Positions 20,928 to 41,455 are shown, numbered from the stretch's first letter. The stretch is DNA of 64,000 nucleotides from Saussurea involucrata (GCA_033807775.1 CM066319.1:142774983-142838982); one strand, 5' to 3'. Numbers and translations: made by a program. Notes: generated by a model from the letters alone, not told the origin.

Positions 20928-21657
20928 AAAAAAACCCAACAAACTATCTCATCTTGAATGGTTAAGTCCCTAAACTGTTTTTTTGAATAAAAAAGCCATT
21001 AAACTTTCTCATTTTGAATGATTAAGTCCCTAAACTATTTTTTTGAATGAAAAAACTATTAAAACTTCTTACTTTGAATGAAAAACCATTGAACTTTCTC
21101 ATTTTAGATGATTAAGCCCTTGAACATTTTTTAATAAATAAATCATCGAACTTTCAAAGTTGGTTACGTGCATCGTTTTAACAAAAAAACTACATGTAAC
21201 CGACTAGAGATTTTTTAAAGTAAAATAAAATCTAACGGTTTTACCGTTTTCAAACCGTACGTCATTCAAACTCCTAGCAAACAACGATACCGCTCCCCCT
21301 CGCCACTCTTCGTCATTCTCTGTTCTACGTATCATCTTTCAAACTGTTGACCTCGGTTATTGCGTGGGGTCTGAATGACGTAAGGTTTGGGAACAGTAAA
21401 TTTGATTTAGTTTTTTTTAATTTTAAAACATTTTTAGTCGGTTATAGAAATTTTTTAAAAGTTCGGTGATTTATATTTTTAAGAAAAATGTTCAGGGACT
21501 TGACCATTCAAAACGAGAAAATTTAATGGTTTTTCATTCAAAAAATAGTTTAGGGACTTAATCATTCAAAATGACAAAGTTTAATGGTTTTTTTCATTCA
21601 AAAAAATAGTTTAGGAACTTAACCATGCAAAAATGGATAGTTTGTTGGGTTTTTTTT
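20928..21657. repeat. long inverted-repeat (foldback/MITE-like) element
   Basis: The left end, running into ACCCAACAAACTATC, is mirrored by GATAGTTTGTTGGGT at the right end. The arms of ~300 bp carry tandem variants of a phrase around GGGACTTAACCATTCAAAA. The centre (~21255-21395) is less AT-rich. No clear target duplication. Confidence 0.6.
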
Positions 21658-21699
21658 AGACTTTTCCCTTTTTTATATTTTCTTTATCTAAATTATCTT

Positions 21700-23512
21700 G
21701 GGTTTTTCTTTCTACACCCCCTGCAACAATTTGCACCCCCTGCCACCCCCTGCCAAATGTGTCAGCCTCACAAACCAAAACAATTTTAATATTTACATTT
21801 TAGCCCCCTATACTAATTAAATAAATTTACTTTATATCTTTTACATTTTTTATTTTCATTTTATACCTTTATTATATTAACACATAAAATCGTATATTGG
21901 CTAAAATACGTTAAAAAATACGTTTTAATTTTAACAAATTACACCATTATAATCGTCTCTTCGATACGTTCGAAATGAGCTCAATCTTGAATTTTTTTGG
22001 ATTTTACTATTTTAATATATATCATATACACTACATAAAAAATATTATATATTTAAAATTCATACCCTTATAGTTAATTATTTAATTTATGGTACTCTTA
22101 GGTAGCGTTTGGTACGCATACTAGATGGGACGGGATGGAACTGGACGGGACTGAACTGGATGGGACGGGATGGAACTGGACGGGACTGAACTGGATGGGA
22201 CGGGACGGGACTGAATTGAAAGAGATAAATTTTATACCTTTATTATATTAACACATAAAATCGTATATTGGCTAAAATACGTTAAAAAAATACGTTTTAA
22301 TTTTAACAAATTACACCATTATAATCGTCTCTTCGATACGTTCGAAATGAGTCCAATTTTGAATTTTTTTGGATTTTACTATTTTAATATATATCATATA
22401 CACTACATAAAAAATATTTTATATTTAAAATTCATACCCTTATAGTTAATTATTTAATTTATGGTACTCTTAGGTAGCGTTTGATACGCATACTAGATGG
22501 GACGGGATGGAACTGGACGGGACTGAACTGGATGGTACGGGACGGGACTGAATTGAAAGAGATAATTTTTATACATTTATTATATTAACACATAAAATCG
22601 TATATTAGCTAAAATATGTTAAAAAATACGTTTTAATTTTAACAAAAAAATACGTTTTAAAAAAAATTGATCGTTTTCTCAGAACCAATTAAGATAATTT
22701 AGAACATTAAAGTTGAGAAATTTATAATATAATATAGACACATATATAAATCGTTCGGCGTGAGGTTCGTTTATTTAATAAATGAACGAACATGAACACA
22801 TTTTTTTGTGTAAAATCATCAAGTAAATTGATTTAATAATGATAGTACGAGTTTTTAAAAATGGTAGTACGAGTTTACAGCCCTGTTCATTCATATAAAA
22901 ATGGTAGTACGAGTTTTTAAAAACTGATTTTTTGTATATATATCAAATTCATTAACGTATTTTAATGTAATCGTATTAACATAAATAATCGTATATGAAC
23001 GACATAAGTTGATAAACACTTTTAAAAATAAGCATACGTTGTTTTAATAATCATTGACGTTACAAAAATAAATGAGACAAAAAAAACTCTCCTAATATAT
23101 GATTATTATGTTAATGTGATAAAAATGTAAAACGAAAATTAAAAAAGTAAGAGATGTACCATAAATGATATATAATTAAATAATTAAATCAAAAAAATCA
23201 AAAAAATTCAATATTAGGCTCATTTCGAACGTATTGAATAGACGATTATAATTGTGTAACTTGTTAAAATTAAAACATATTTTTTTAATGTATTTTAACT
23301 AATATACGATTATATGTGTTAATATAATAAATTTGTAAAATGAAAATTAAAAAAGTAAAAGGTATAAAGTAAATAAATTATATAAGTTTAGGGGTATAAA
23401 ATGTAAATATGATTTTACTTTTTGGTTGCTTTTTGGTTTGTTTGATGGTGTGTGAGAGGATGACCTTTCTGTAGGGGGTGCAAAATGGGCAGGGGTGGAG
23501 ATAGGAACACCC
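21700..23512. mobile_element. 1.8-kb TIR element with 8-bp TSD inside the hAT element
   Basis: Perfect 8-bp duplications ATTATCTT at 21692-21699 and 23513-23520. The ends GGGTTTTTCTTTCTACACC and (inverted) GGGTGTTCCTATCTCCACC match at most positions. The subterminal regions are inverted copies of each other for several hundred bp. No transposase ORF. Confidence 0.65.
21859..22566. repeat. tandem duplication (~371 and ~337 bp) with a 35-bp minisatellite
   Basis: The block beginning TTTTATACC at 21859 repeats at 22230 and begins again at 22567. The length difference comes from a ~35-bp GGGACGGGAT-type minisatellite, present about twice in the first copy (from ~22124) and once in the second (from ~22497). 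Confidence 0.7.
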
Positions 23513-24751
23513 ATTATCTTTTAAAAAACCAAAATTCCCAATTATTATTTTGTTGTCATCATCATAAAATTGCAATGTGTTTTAGGTTCTTTCATCTTTG
23601 AGATACAAATTAAAGTTTCTACCCTTTATGTAAATTATAAATTTCAATCTATAAATAAATGTTAAATATATATATTTCTTAATTTTTTTATTTTTCAAGG
23701 ATTTTTTGTTTCTATTAATTATGTTTAATTAGTTAGGGAGATTTAAAAATTTCCATGTTTCATATTGACTATTTCTATATTTTTGTTAATGATGTTAAAA
23801 TTTTAAAATCTTTTGCGTTCGACTATGTCTAAACATAGATTTTTAAATGTATTGAATTTGATTTCGATTCAAATGAGTTCCTGAGAATTTTTTATTATGA
23901 AATTATAATAGATGATTATGCTTTTAAAAATGATATAAAATCTATGCTCAAAACATACTGATGACCGATTATTTGTCTTTTTTTCTTTGAAAAATGTATA
24001 TTGCAAGTTTTTCTTATTATGTCATTACTTTTAAATTTGTTATTTAACTTCTTTCTCTTATCGCCCAGATTAACTGTAGGAGATTTATGAGCATTAATTT
24101 AATGATATAAATGTCATTTTGAGCTTTATTTGAATCTTGTTTATAATTATTCTATTCTTTAATGTATATTATATACTTAAAAGATTCGTTTTTTTAATTT
24201 GGTAATAAATAACTTAATAAATAATATAACTGAAAAAATGTATAGAATTATATTTAGGTTTTGACACAGGGCCTTCAAAATGTCAGGAACGACCCTGGCA
24301 ATGACAATTGATAAAGCTCAAGGACAAACAATTCCGATGGTAGATGTTTATCTACCAGAACCGGTATTCTCACACGGGCAACTTTATGTGGCATTATCTA
24401 GAGGTATATCACGTGGCACGACAAAGGTATTAGTGAAGCCTACCAAAAAGTTCAAACCGAAGGGAGTTTACACATCAAATGTGGTTTATCAAGAAGTTTT
24501 GAGTGATGATCGTATATGATTAAAGCATGATTGTAATTTCTATTTTGTTTAAACAAAAATTTAGACTTCTTGGATAAGAAATTGCATTAAGTTTTCATTT
24601 TTTTAATCTACGATATATCCCGTCGCATTGTGAAAAACTTTTAATACAATATATGAACCACTAAATATTTTGCAAAATTTGATGTTTAAAACTTATATAT
24701 ATCTTGATATAACTTTAACATCCCTGCCGTATTGCACGGGTACTCAGCTAG

Positions 24752-26184
24752 TCATTTATATAATCACTTACACTTCCAACTTTTTATTTTTTCATCAATG
24801 TGAGACAATGAACTATTTGATGAATACTTGATTCTCATTGTGTCATATCATCATCAGGTTTTGCTTTTATATATATAAAGATTAAACTGATTAAACAGTT
24901 TTATTATATTATTAAAATATTCGGTATAATTAATAAAATATTATTTATTTATCAATTAATTTTTTTTTGTCTTTTTATTGATGGAAATACAATAATTAAA
25001 AGATATTTCATGACAATCATTTATGGATAGTTTCCAAGTTCGATTTTCAAAAATCGTTTTGAAACTTTAAACAAATTTTTTATCCAAAATTCATAAAATA
25101 TTTATTTTAGAGAATCTATTGAAAATGTGAGAAGACGAATTGCATTAAAATAAAATAGAAAATCAAAACTTCCAATTTTACATAATGATGCTCCTCCAAG
25201 GTTCCAAATAGAAAAGCAAAACCAAAAAATTAAAGGCTTTAAAAATTAATTTCATTTTCACACAACTTTTCCCATTTTGGGACGTTCCATTCTTGAAATG
25301 AAATCATCATCTTCAACGGGTTTCTTAAAAAAAATTCAAAATAGAGAATCAAAAGTCAAAATCTTAAAAAAAAGTACTTTTATCTCCAACAAATTGCCAA
25401 TTTTGGAGAAAAAAACATTGATTATAATATAAAAATATTCCATTCATCTATTAAAATATTATTTATCTCTCTAAATATTGTTTTTCAAACATTTCTATTG
25501 GTGTTCTCATTTAGTAATCATTTTTTAAGTTACCTCTATGTTTGGAGAAAACCCCTTCTCTCTCCCACTCTCTCAAATTTTTAGATAGTTTTGGAAAAGC
25601 TGTTGAAGCAAAAGTACAGCTCAAAATCCCCATATTCTTCAAAATAGAAAAGTTGTTGCAGATGCTCTAACTTCTTACATGTACTTCAACAATGGTGCAC
25701 ATAAATATTGTAGGGGTTGTCTTAATTTTCCATTAAATCTTGCATAAATAAAGTTGACTTGTTAATTAATCCGTCGGTATATTGAAAAGATCTTTTCTCA
25801 TAGATTCAAAAAACATGTTTTTTGAATAGAAGGGGATGGTTTAGATAAAAACTTGTCTTTCTCCTAGTAAGCTTATGAATAAGTTGGTTTCTATATCATC
25901 AAGTCACTATCAAACAATCATTTATAGTTGACCAAATAATCTACAAGTCTCGTTAAACTGCTAACAAATAGACAACTACCAAACAATCATTGAACAAATA
26001 ATCTACGAGTCTAATTAAACTCATTAAGCTGCTAACAAATAGACCCCTTACTTTGCACCATCAACAAGTTTCTACAGATGCCATCAAACCAATAAGTTTT
26101 AACAATCAGAAATTCTGAGTTATTTTTGCCAAATTTTTTAGAACTAAAAAACATAAATTAGTTCCCTGGGATCAACAAGAGTTT
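24752..26184. other. intergenic, 3' of the kinase gene
   Basis: AT-rich, no ORF of note. 25893-26047 contains a local duplication of a phrase with AATCTAC..GTCT..CTGCTAACAAATAGAC. The 3' UTR of the kinase gene should begin at 26184 and run leftward. No confident poly(A) signal was assigned. Confidence 0.5.
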
Positions 26185-34315
<8,131 letters not shown>

Positions 34316-34374
34316 TTTGGGTCCCACCAAGTCAATGAATTATATCGTTAGACGCCACTCAGATTATGAAGCAT
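34316..34374 (-). other. 5' UTR part of coding exon 1 of the kinase gene
   Basis: The splice acceptor ATGCAG at 34375 precedes ~59 nt of leader to the ATG at 34315. The leader begins with an upstream ATG (34374) opening an eight-codon uORF that ends TAA at 34348-34350. The uORF exists only if this acceptor is used. Confidence 0.55.
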
Positions 34375-35964
34375 CTGCATAACAAACAAAATACAAGACA
34401 TAACTATAGCATCGAGTCAACAACAGCTATCAGCTCTTTTAATTCTTATCCTTAAATAAGTTCGTCATCATAATCTAGAACATTTGCATCAAGGACGAAT
34501 CCGTCATTAGACTCACATATCCCCATTCTAACGCATCCTCATTGGTTCAAAGTCATACTTTGCAAGATCCTGCCGTTATGCCATTGGTAAAGTACAAACT
34601 CACATATTAACGTGTTATGTTAGGCATTTAGCAAAACAGAAGACCGCCCCACAGGGGGGGGGCACTCACTATCACCGGTAAGTCGGTAACAACCCCTAAA
34701 TACAAAATCAACTGAACTTAATCATGAAATCAACAACTTAAATACCAGAACTTGATCATGAAATCTAAATAAGTTCACGTGGGCTTCCCTTGTAATATAT
34801 TGTTCCCCTATTTTTAAATTAAGTCACGTATTACATGCACCAAGACTCCTATTTGGTAGGCAAATCTCTCTCATCCACCAAAACATACAAATTGCATCAT
34901 GTTACGACCTGCTTCTAGCAATTTTTGGCGACAATAATGTACGGAAACTTTCAGATTAATCGCATCACATGTCCACCGGCAATGTTTGCTTCTAAGCATG
35001 TTGAGGTATATCTTTAATATCACATTTCTATCCCTTTCATGTAAACAGTTTTCACTTCAGGTTTGTGAAAAAAGCTTCCTTTCCATCAGAAAATTGAAAT
35101 ATAGAATCCTAGAACAACACTAAAAGTCTCCTAAACGATTGGAAGGTGTGTTACTTTTTTCTGCTGTTGTTTTTCTTTTCTCTATGGTATTGCTCATCAA
35201 TTTACAGCCATACTAATAGCAGTACGTATGTTGTACAAACAGCACAACACTCCTTAAAAGCAATTATTGGCAACTACTGGCGTTCGACGCACTATACTTC
35301 CATACAGTAGAACACCTCATAAGTAAGTTCCCGTTGCCCGGGCCAATCCAATAGTACCCTTTTCTTCCACTCCTTCATACATACACAAAAGTGCACATAA
35401 TATGCGACTTAATTTGAAAAAAGGGAAATAATACATTACAAAGGCAGCCCAAGTAAACTTATACACATTTCATGATCAAGTTCTGGTATTTAAGTTGTTG
35501 ATTTCATGATAAACTTTTGGTATTCGAAGTTTTGTTGATTTCTAAATCATCAGGAACATTACCCCTGTCATGTTATTCAACAAATAACTCAAGCTCAGCT
35601 GCATGAATGCTATAAACTGCGTTTACAAAAAATAAATTGTAAAAGAGCATGTACATATTACGATTTATCATAATAGAATGTTTATATCTTTCTTCCTTTA
35701 CAGGTTCCCTCAAGGACACCCACATCCAACATTACCAATTGTATTAAAAACAACTTATATACCATTTCCAATCACCATAAGAGATCTCCATTCTCCAATA
35801 CAAAGTTAAAAAAATTAGGGCAAAATCCGTTCCTACCAATTTGGGAATTCCAAAATTTCTGATCTCAAATTCTTCTCTCACTTTCCTCCCACGCAAATCC
35901 AGCTCAAAATTCTAACCCAAACAACAACAACAACAAATCAAACATAAAAACGAACAATACTTAC
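34375..35964 (-). other. predicted 1.59-kb leader intron of the kinase gene
   Basis: The donor is ACGT|GTAAGTATT at 35965/35964, the acceptor at 34375. It contains the inverted-repeat element 34721-35510 and no ORF of note. Confidence 0.5.
34721..35510. repeat. inverted-repeat element in kinase leader intron
   Basis: A 43-bp perfect inverted repeat (34721-34763 and 35468-35510), extended by imperfect matching to ~115-bp arms (to ~34835 and from ~35396), with a ~560-bp loop. Likely a MITE or foldback element. Confidence 0.65.
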
Positions 35965-36190
35965 ACGTATGATGTAGCTGATAAATATCTCGAAATCTGC
36001 AAAACTTGGATCAAATTAAACACCGAAAATCGTTTGTTGTTTTGACCTAGAAGAATTGGAAAAAAAAAATGTTTTAGAGAGAGAAGGTAAAGCACCAAGA
36101 TGTTGCAGATATCTTCTTTGTTGCAAAGATTTGACCATGTGCGACTCTCTATGTCTTCCCTTCTCTCTCTCTTGCATTTTATTTTTTTCA
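35965..36190 (-). promoter_or_regulatory. kinase gene first leader exon and promoter-proximal region
   Basis: A GA-rich minus-strand leader (GAGAGAGAGAAGG at ~36160-36175, CTCTCTCT near 36075) ends at the strong donor at 35965. The start site is not determined. No confident TATA box. Confidence 0.35.
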
Positions 36191-36685
36191 TTTTTACAGG
36201 GCGGACTCCAAATGCTTTTTAGGAATATTTTTGTCTTTTAGTAGTTTAAGAGATCCGTACACACATCCGACGTGGAAATGCGATCAGATAAATACTGATA
36301 AATGTTAAAATAATCGGGGGGGGGGGGTTTGTTTACCCTACGACGAGGTGTAGTATAGAGATGCTGATTGACAGCTGTTAAAGGTTTATAGCCGTTGATG
36401 TTGCTGAAAATAAGTTTGCCAAGAAAGCCTTGTCACGCGCCAATTAATTTTGACTTGAGAGATATAAAGAACAAAAGCCAAAGCATTTTTAACACGGAAT
36501 TTTGTTCAAACGTTATTAAATGAGACCATCTCAAACGTTATCCATGCAATGCGATAGGATATCAATTTTTTTGTAAAACGAGAAAATGAAGTTTATGGTT
36601 ATTATAAACTTTAAATTCTATAATGGTTGATTGATCAAAAAGTTTTTATTGTTTTTAGATTATTTAATAATGGTAAAAAAGAAAA
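36191..36685. other. intergenic upstream of the kinase gene
   Basis: AT-rich, one G10 tract near 36318-36327. No ORF or clear element. It probably holds the promoter. Confidence 0.35.
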
Positions 36686-36689
36686 TAAA

Positions 36690-36830
36690 GGGTCTTTGGC
36701 CTAGCGGTATGGGATTCTTTGTCCTCGTAGAAGGTCAGGGGTTCAAACCTCACCAAAGGTGAGGAGGGTGTGTGAGTTTAATTATTGCATTTGCCGTATA
36801 TGAATATTATATACTTCCAAAAAAATTAAC
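36690..36830 (+). repeat. tRNA-derived SINE-like element
   Basis: A-box TGGCCTAGCGGTA and B-box GGTTCAAACC about 32 bp apart, followed by ~70 bp and an A-rich tail. No complete tRNA cloverleaf. Confidence 0.45.
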
Positions 36831-37033
36831 AAAAAAACTAAAATTCATGTTTAAACAAAATGGAAATATAATCGCTTTAATAATATAAATCGGTACCTAC
36901 AAAATACGATAAGGTATCGCTTGAAACATCCATATGTAGACATGCCCTGTAAGAAAAGTCTTATGATTATAATAGATACATACCACACAAAGTTGTAAAA
37001 AATGTGTAATAATAAGTAGTTGTTTGTTCCTTG

Positions 37034-38593
37034 TTAATCGTGTAATACATCCTCATACACCACGTTTGATGTGTAGACTCCGACACGATTGAACTTTTTG
37101 GTAGGCTTTACTAAGAACTTTGTATTTTCGTGTGATGTCCCTCTTGACAACGCCACATAAAGTTGGTTGTGAGAGAATACTGATTCTGGTAGATATACAC
37201 CTACGTTAAGAATGGTCTGTCATTGAGCTTTGTTGATTGTAATAGAAAAGCTAAGCCGGACTGGAAACTGTTTTCTCTTCAATTTGAAGGGGTACATGTT
37301 ATCTTCAGATGGACAAAGAGGAATTCTCGGCAAAATACTCTCTTTCCAGCATGCTGACCAACAACTATTTCTGCGTCGATTACTTTCTGCTGAAACCCTC
37401 TACATATCAATCTGGTGTTGTTACATAAGTCATTAGAGGGATCAGCATTCCTTAATAGTATTATGGGGCATCTAATTTTGAGCCGGAGGTAATGAGTGGG
37501 CAAACCACTAACAGTTAGCGAGTTCAAGAACTCCATTGGATAAAAGTTATTCCTGTCATCTTCTTCTTCATCAAAATTGTAGTAAACCTTTTCATCTCCG
37601 ACGAACCTATCAATCAACTGATCATTAATCTCATCGACATACTTATCTTTTGTTGATAATATCACCCTCAAAATGATATAATCTGAATCGTCTCCATTGA
37701 TTTGCAGAGATGGAAATATTGCGTCAATCAAATCATTCTTCGATTTAGCTTTATCAGTATAGGGAATGGCCATGTCATCAGGTATGCATATAAAGCTTTC
37801 TTCTATTGCTTCCTCATCTCCATCACCCGCTCGTAATAGAAAATATGAAAACCATGGATCAGTTTGTGCTCTCATATTAAGAGTAAACCGGATCTTTTTT
37901 ATTGAAGACCAAAGAGGTGACATTTGTAGGTTTGAATCTACAATCTTTGCTCGGGTTCCACGTCTCACAACTGGTAAGACCTGTCTAAAATCACCACCCA
38001 TAACCATTATCTTGCCACCGAATTGAAGTTTCACCCCTGTGATATCTTGCATTGTTTGATCAAGTGCCTCTACCGCCTGCCTCTTAGCCATCGACGCTTC
38101 ATCCCAAATTATTATTTTGCATCCTGTAGCAATTGAGCAATCCCACTTTGTTTTTTAAGTTGCACATTGAGTTGTTATCAAGATTGAGAGGAATCTTAAA
38201 TCGGGAGTGAGCTGGTCTCCCCCCAGGCATATTATTAGCTGCAACACCTGAAGGGGCGGTGACGAGTGCAATGAGACCACGAGAACAAATGTTGGCTAGC
38301 AATGATTTGTACAAAAATGTTTTTTCCAGTCCTCCTGGACCATCTATGAAGAACACGCCCGAACAATCATTGTCTACGTGCTTCATGATCTCATCTTATG
38401 CGTAACTTTGGTCGAAATTAAGGGAGTCTCGGGCACGCAAATGTTCGTCTTCCACAACTATGGAGTATTCCTCTTCTACCTCACGAAAACTTCCAAATTG
38501 TAAGTTGGCATCTGCATTTATCTTTGGGAGATCGAAATCATCAAGATTTTTACCCATCGATTCTAGAAAGGTTGTGATGTCAGTTAGGACCAT
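37034..38593 (-). pseudogene. Helitron PIF1-like helicase remnant
   Basis: The frame is broken at ~38095 and ~38390. Visible blocks: DFDLPKINA, a Walker A region reading GPGGLEKTF where the family has a GK(T/S) lysine, APSGVAANN, GGKIMVMGGDFRQVLPVV (motif with D/Q), LRNADPSNDLCNNTRL, then a decayed last motif block (VFSHNQLYVALSRGTS) and stop TAA at 37034-37036. The helicase would unwind donor DNA during rolling-circle transposition. This copy is dead: Walker A is damaged and there are several stops. Confidence 0.8.
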
Positions 38594-38834
38594 ATTCCGA
38601 ACTCGGTCAACACTTTCGCATTGTCGTCTATAATCTTCTGAAAGTGAACCGTAATTGTCATATCACAACTGTCTCACAATAAATTAATATTGTCGCAAAT
38701 AGCCTCCTACGAGCATTAGGAAACTGAAAGAAGGAAGCCTCTCCAAGACATTGTGATAAGTTATCGTCTATCTCTATTAAGCCTCTCTCAAGTGATGCTT
38801 TTCGAAACGTGGGGTGTAATATGCCTTGGACTGT

Positions 38835-39435
38835 TTATAGATCTTCAAGAGATGTAGGCCCACTAATATGAGACAAAAGTAGGCGTAGGTAGTATCGTTG
38901 TCCTTCAACGGGATTAACATAAACCAAATGCCCTATCATTGATCCTTGTCTTCTCGGATTCCAACGACGTGATCTCGCATTCCATGTGTAGCGTCTAGGA
39001 AAGTCTGTATACAAATATTGTCTCGCACTCTCGTCCTCATTGTTTCTGTCGAAAAATGCAGTCAACATTGTTCGTTACCTCTCTCTAGCAACAATATATG
39101 TCATTATATCATCATCTCTAAACCTAACCAATTGCTTATTAGGGAGATGGAGCTATAAAGCCATCACATGATTCTGAATTTGAGAAAGTGCGAAGCTAAA
39201 AATCCGCCACATTGCCTCTAGAGGTGAGACATAACGCACATCTTGATACCTTTGAATCTCATTAATAACACATTGTCCTTCGTCTGGATCGATATGCATA
39301 ACTTGTTTATCATGACCCTTGTAAATATATTTGAATAGATATTTCACAGATGTAATACTCGAGAAAGCCTCAACATTAATATGATAGTTGAATATCATTA
39401 ACAACTTTGGGACGACTCATCTATTGTCTAGTGTG
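38835..39435 (-). pseudogene. Helitron helicase-like (Rep-side) domain remnant
   Basis: Blocks HTLDNR followed by VVP, then KYLFKYIYKGHDKQV, YVSPLEAMWRIF and GQRYYLRLLLSHISGPTS match the Helitron_like_N region. A TGA replaces the expected Trp before VVP, and there are further stops between 39068 and 39153. Confidence 0.75.
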
Positions 39436-40413
39436 TGATCCCAGAAACAAGTCTAAATCAAGATCTAACAACAAAAATGATTCAATCTCTTTATATTGAT
39501 GATCAAGGTGTTTGTACAATAGATAGAGTCACAAGGTTACAAGTCTAATGGTTCTTAGCAAATGAACATGAAACAAGCTATTTATACTTACAAATAAATA
39601 TTACAAAGTAACCCCTCAACTTTGATACAATCTACATTTTCAGCACTAACATTCTCCCCCTTTGTATCAAAAGTTGACAAATCACATAAGCTCTTCCAGA
39701 GACACATATCTTTTCTGCATCCCAAATATGATCTCAAACCTTCTCAAGACATGTTTGTATTCAATCCTTTGAGGAATAGCTTTCAAGGCTCTATCAATCA
39801 GCATTCTTGTCTTTGGCTCCAACACCATCTTCTTATCATCATCTATCTTGACTTTACTTTCTAAATGTAGTTTTAACAACTTCAAGGTTCCATAAGAATA
39901 CTTATTGATTTCAGCAAATCTCAGGAACTTCTTCTTTTTCTGATTAAAGTACACAATCCCCAAACTCCATTTTTTCTAGAATCTTGAATAGAGGAATACC
40001 TTGAATATCATATAACCTCTGGTTGGGCATAAGAATGTTGACTCTTGTTTGGTTTGCTTCAAGTGCCATTTGAAAGTTAGTTAAGTAAGAAAATTTGATT
40101 AGATTCTTCATGAATCTTTTCACAGACTGATAAGCTTCAGACCATTCAATATTCTTCATGGGTTCTCTGGCAAGAATGTCATATAAGAAGTGAAAGTGAT
40201 ATGTGGTTAAGTTCTTGAAGTCAGCTTCAGTAAAGAACCATGGCTTCCCGTCAGTTCTGTACACGGTGAATTGTGGATACTATACGTTCAGAAGCTTCTT
40301 TGACTCTATGTTTATAATCTTTACAATTCTCTTATCTGTCCTCTCCCAATCAATATCCTGGAACTTATTCTTCATCGTGTATATGTACTCCATTTGATGG
40401 AACTGAGTCATCT
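39436..40413 (-). mobile_element. copia element B, 3' end only
   Basis: A 216-bp LTR-like block (39436-39651, TGATCCC to CACTAACA) abuts a minus-strand purine run (AAAGGGGGAGAA) at 39652. It interrupts the Helitron at HTLDNR. The interior is then cut at 40414 by the A4 LTR. A different family from A. Confidence 0.6.
39682..40290 (-). pseudogene. extra-gene C-terminus of copia B
   Basis: Two overlapping frames (40264-39944 and 39963-39682), broken by a frameshift near 39955 and by a TAG upstream near 40280. Blocks: VYRTDGKPWFFTEADF, MPNQRLYDIQGIPLF, GIVYFNQKKKKFLRFAEIN. These resemble the C-terminal region of the post-pol product of other Asteraceae copia elements (from memory). The segment R-x-D-G followed by an aromatic and A parallels A1's second exon. 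Confidence 0.55.
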
Positions 40414-41370
40414 TGTTGATCCAAACCCTCAGTGATTTGATAATGACCCTGAGAAACACTTAGTGAAAATTGCAAGTAGACAATATGTATTAATGTTTTG
40501 CCATCAAAGAAAATATACTAAGTCTGTTTAGTATCGCTGATGGAAAACATGTTTTAAATTATACTTCAGCGAACACTGTACATCAGTGAGCTCTGAGCCT
40601 GTTCAGTCTCATTGATGATCGCTGAATGTTCATCATGTAATTGTTTACTTATGATCCCTGAAGACAAGATTCGCGTCAACCAAGTTCAAAGCTGAAATCA
40701 AAGACCAAGCTGAAGAACAAGTGACTAAGTCTACTAGTGACCTGATGCGGATATCAGCGAAGACAAGACCTTTCCATTCCATGCGAAGTTTCAAGTAGAA
40801 GACTTCAGCAAACGCTAAACTTTATCATTCGCTGATAAAGATTCATTCAACGATGCTGATCATGAAGCCTGTTCTACAAGCAACTTTTGTCTTATCTCCT
40901 TGCACACCTTCATACGATTTTGTCAGAATGAATATCCCTTTTGTCTAGAATCGTACAACCAACTCTGCAACTACACTGTTCATTATGCGGCCGCTAGGAT
41001 GTTTGCTAAAGTCAAAACATGCAACAAATCAGAGGATGCCACGTGTAAAGGTATACTATTTTGCATTAAATGCATGCAGTATATAAAGGAAACCCTACTT
41101 CACTTTTGAAGTGCTCAGCTTTTCTTCTTCGCTGAACTACTTAGTGCTTAGAAAACTCTCCTTAGTTTTCTTACTTCTTATCTCTCTATTTCTAGTGCAA
41201 GAAATCTGTTTGTTCTCATAGTTTGTTTAGATTATGTTTTTAACTTGATCTTATTCCGCAACAAACTGTAAATTATTTGATTATATCAATATACAAGTTA
41301 GAAAGATAAAAATATGTGTTTGTATTCAACCCCCCCTTCTACAAACGTGTATAACCCTTCAGGACCAACA
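40414..41370 (+). repeat. 5' LTR of copia A4
   Basis: TGTTGATCC start and GGACCAACA end, with CGCTGA motifs and a C7 tract near 41330. TATATAAAGG at ~41080. Confidence 0.85.
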
Positions 41371-41455
41371 AGTGATATCAGAGCAGACTGTTTAATCTCA
41401 TAAACAAGATCTTGCTTATACTCTCTCTTTTTCTCTTCCTTGCTAATTTTCTAAA

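Larger units (their letters stand above)
20516..24297. mobile_element. hAT-type non-autonomous element (3,782 bp) with 8-bp TSD
   Basis: Flanked by perfect 8-bp duplications GCAATGAC (20508-20515 and 24298-24305). The termini are CAGGGCCGTGC and, inverted, CAGGGTCGTTC. No transposase ORF is present. The interior is AT-rich and built of other repeats: a SINE-like stretch, an inverted-repeat element and an 8-bp-TSD element. It lies within the Helitron helicase. Confidence 0.8.
20394..24519 (+). pseudogene. Helitron PIF1-like helicase C-terminus, split by hAT insertion
   Basis: The first piece (to 20515) encodes a block with FPFKLKRKQF and AMT. The second (24298-24519) continues exactly at the 8-bp duplication with AMTIDKAQGQT, VYLPEPVFSHGQLYVALSR and a C-terminus ending SDDRI. 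These are the conserved last helicase motifs of PIF1-type Helitron proteins. Upstream helicase blocks are missing, with an internal deletion after EFLNSL. The homologous minus-strand copy near 37.0-37.2 kb ends in nearly the same way. Confidence 0.75.
20173..24751 (+). mobile_element. Helitron 1, 3' portion, interrupted by a hAT element
   Basis: Plus-strand helicase coding fragments flank the hAT element. The sequence ends CTAG at 24748-24751 followed by T. Ahead of that is a short hairpin, CCCTGC..GCACGGG, at ~24722-24740, the classic Helitron 3' terminus. The left part is cut by the gypsy LTR at 20172, so the 5' TC end is not in the window. Confidence 0.75.
37034..39435 (-). mobile_element. 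Helitron 2, decayed autonomous copy (minus strand)
   Basis: Contains Rep-helicase protein remnants in the order Rep-side (right) to helicase C-terminus (left). Its C-terminus closely matches Helitron 1. It is cut on the right at 39435 by copia B. No CTAG hairpin end was found to the left of 37034. Confidence 0.7.

Noticed and set aside
21859..22566. CRISPR-like or satellite array
   Set aside because: Only two to three long copies plus a short minisatellite inside a transposon. Plant genome, no spacers.
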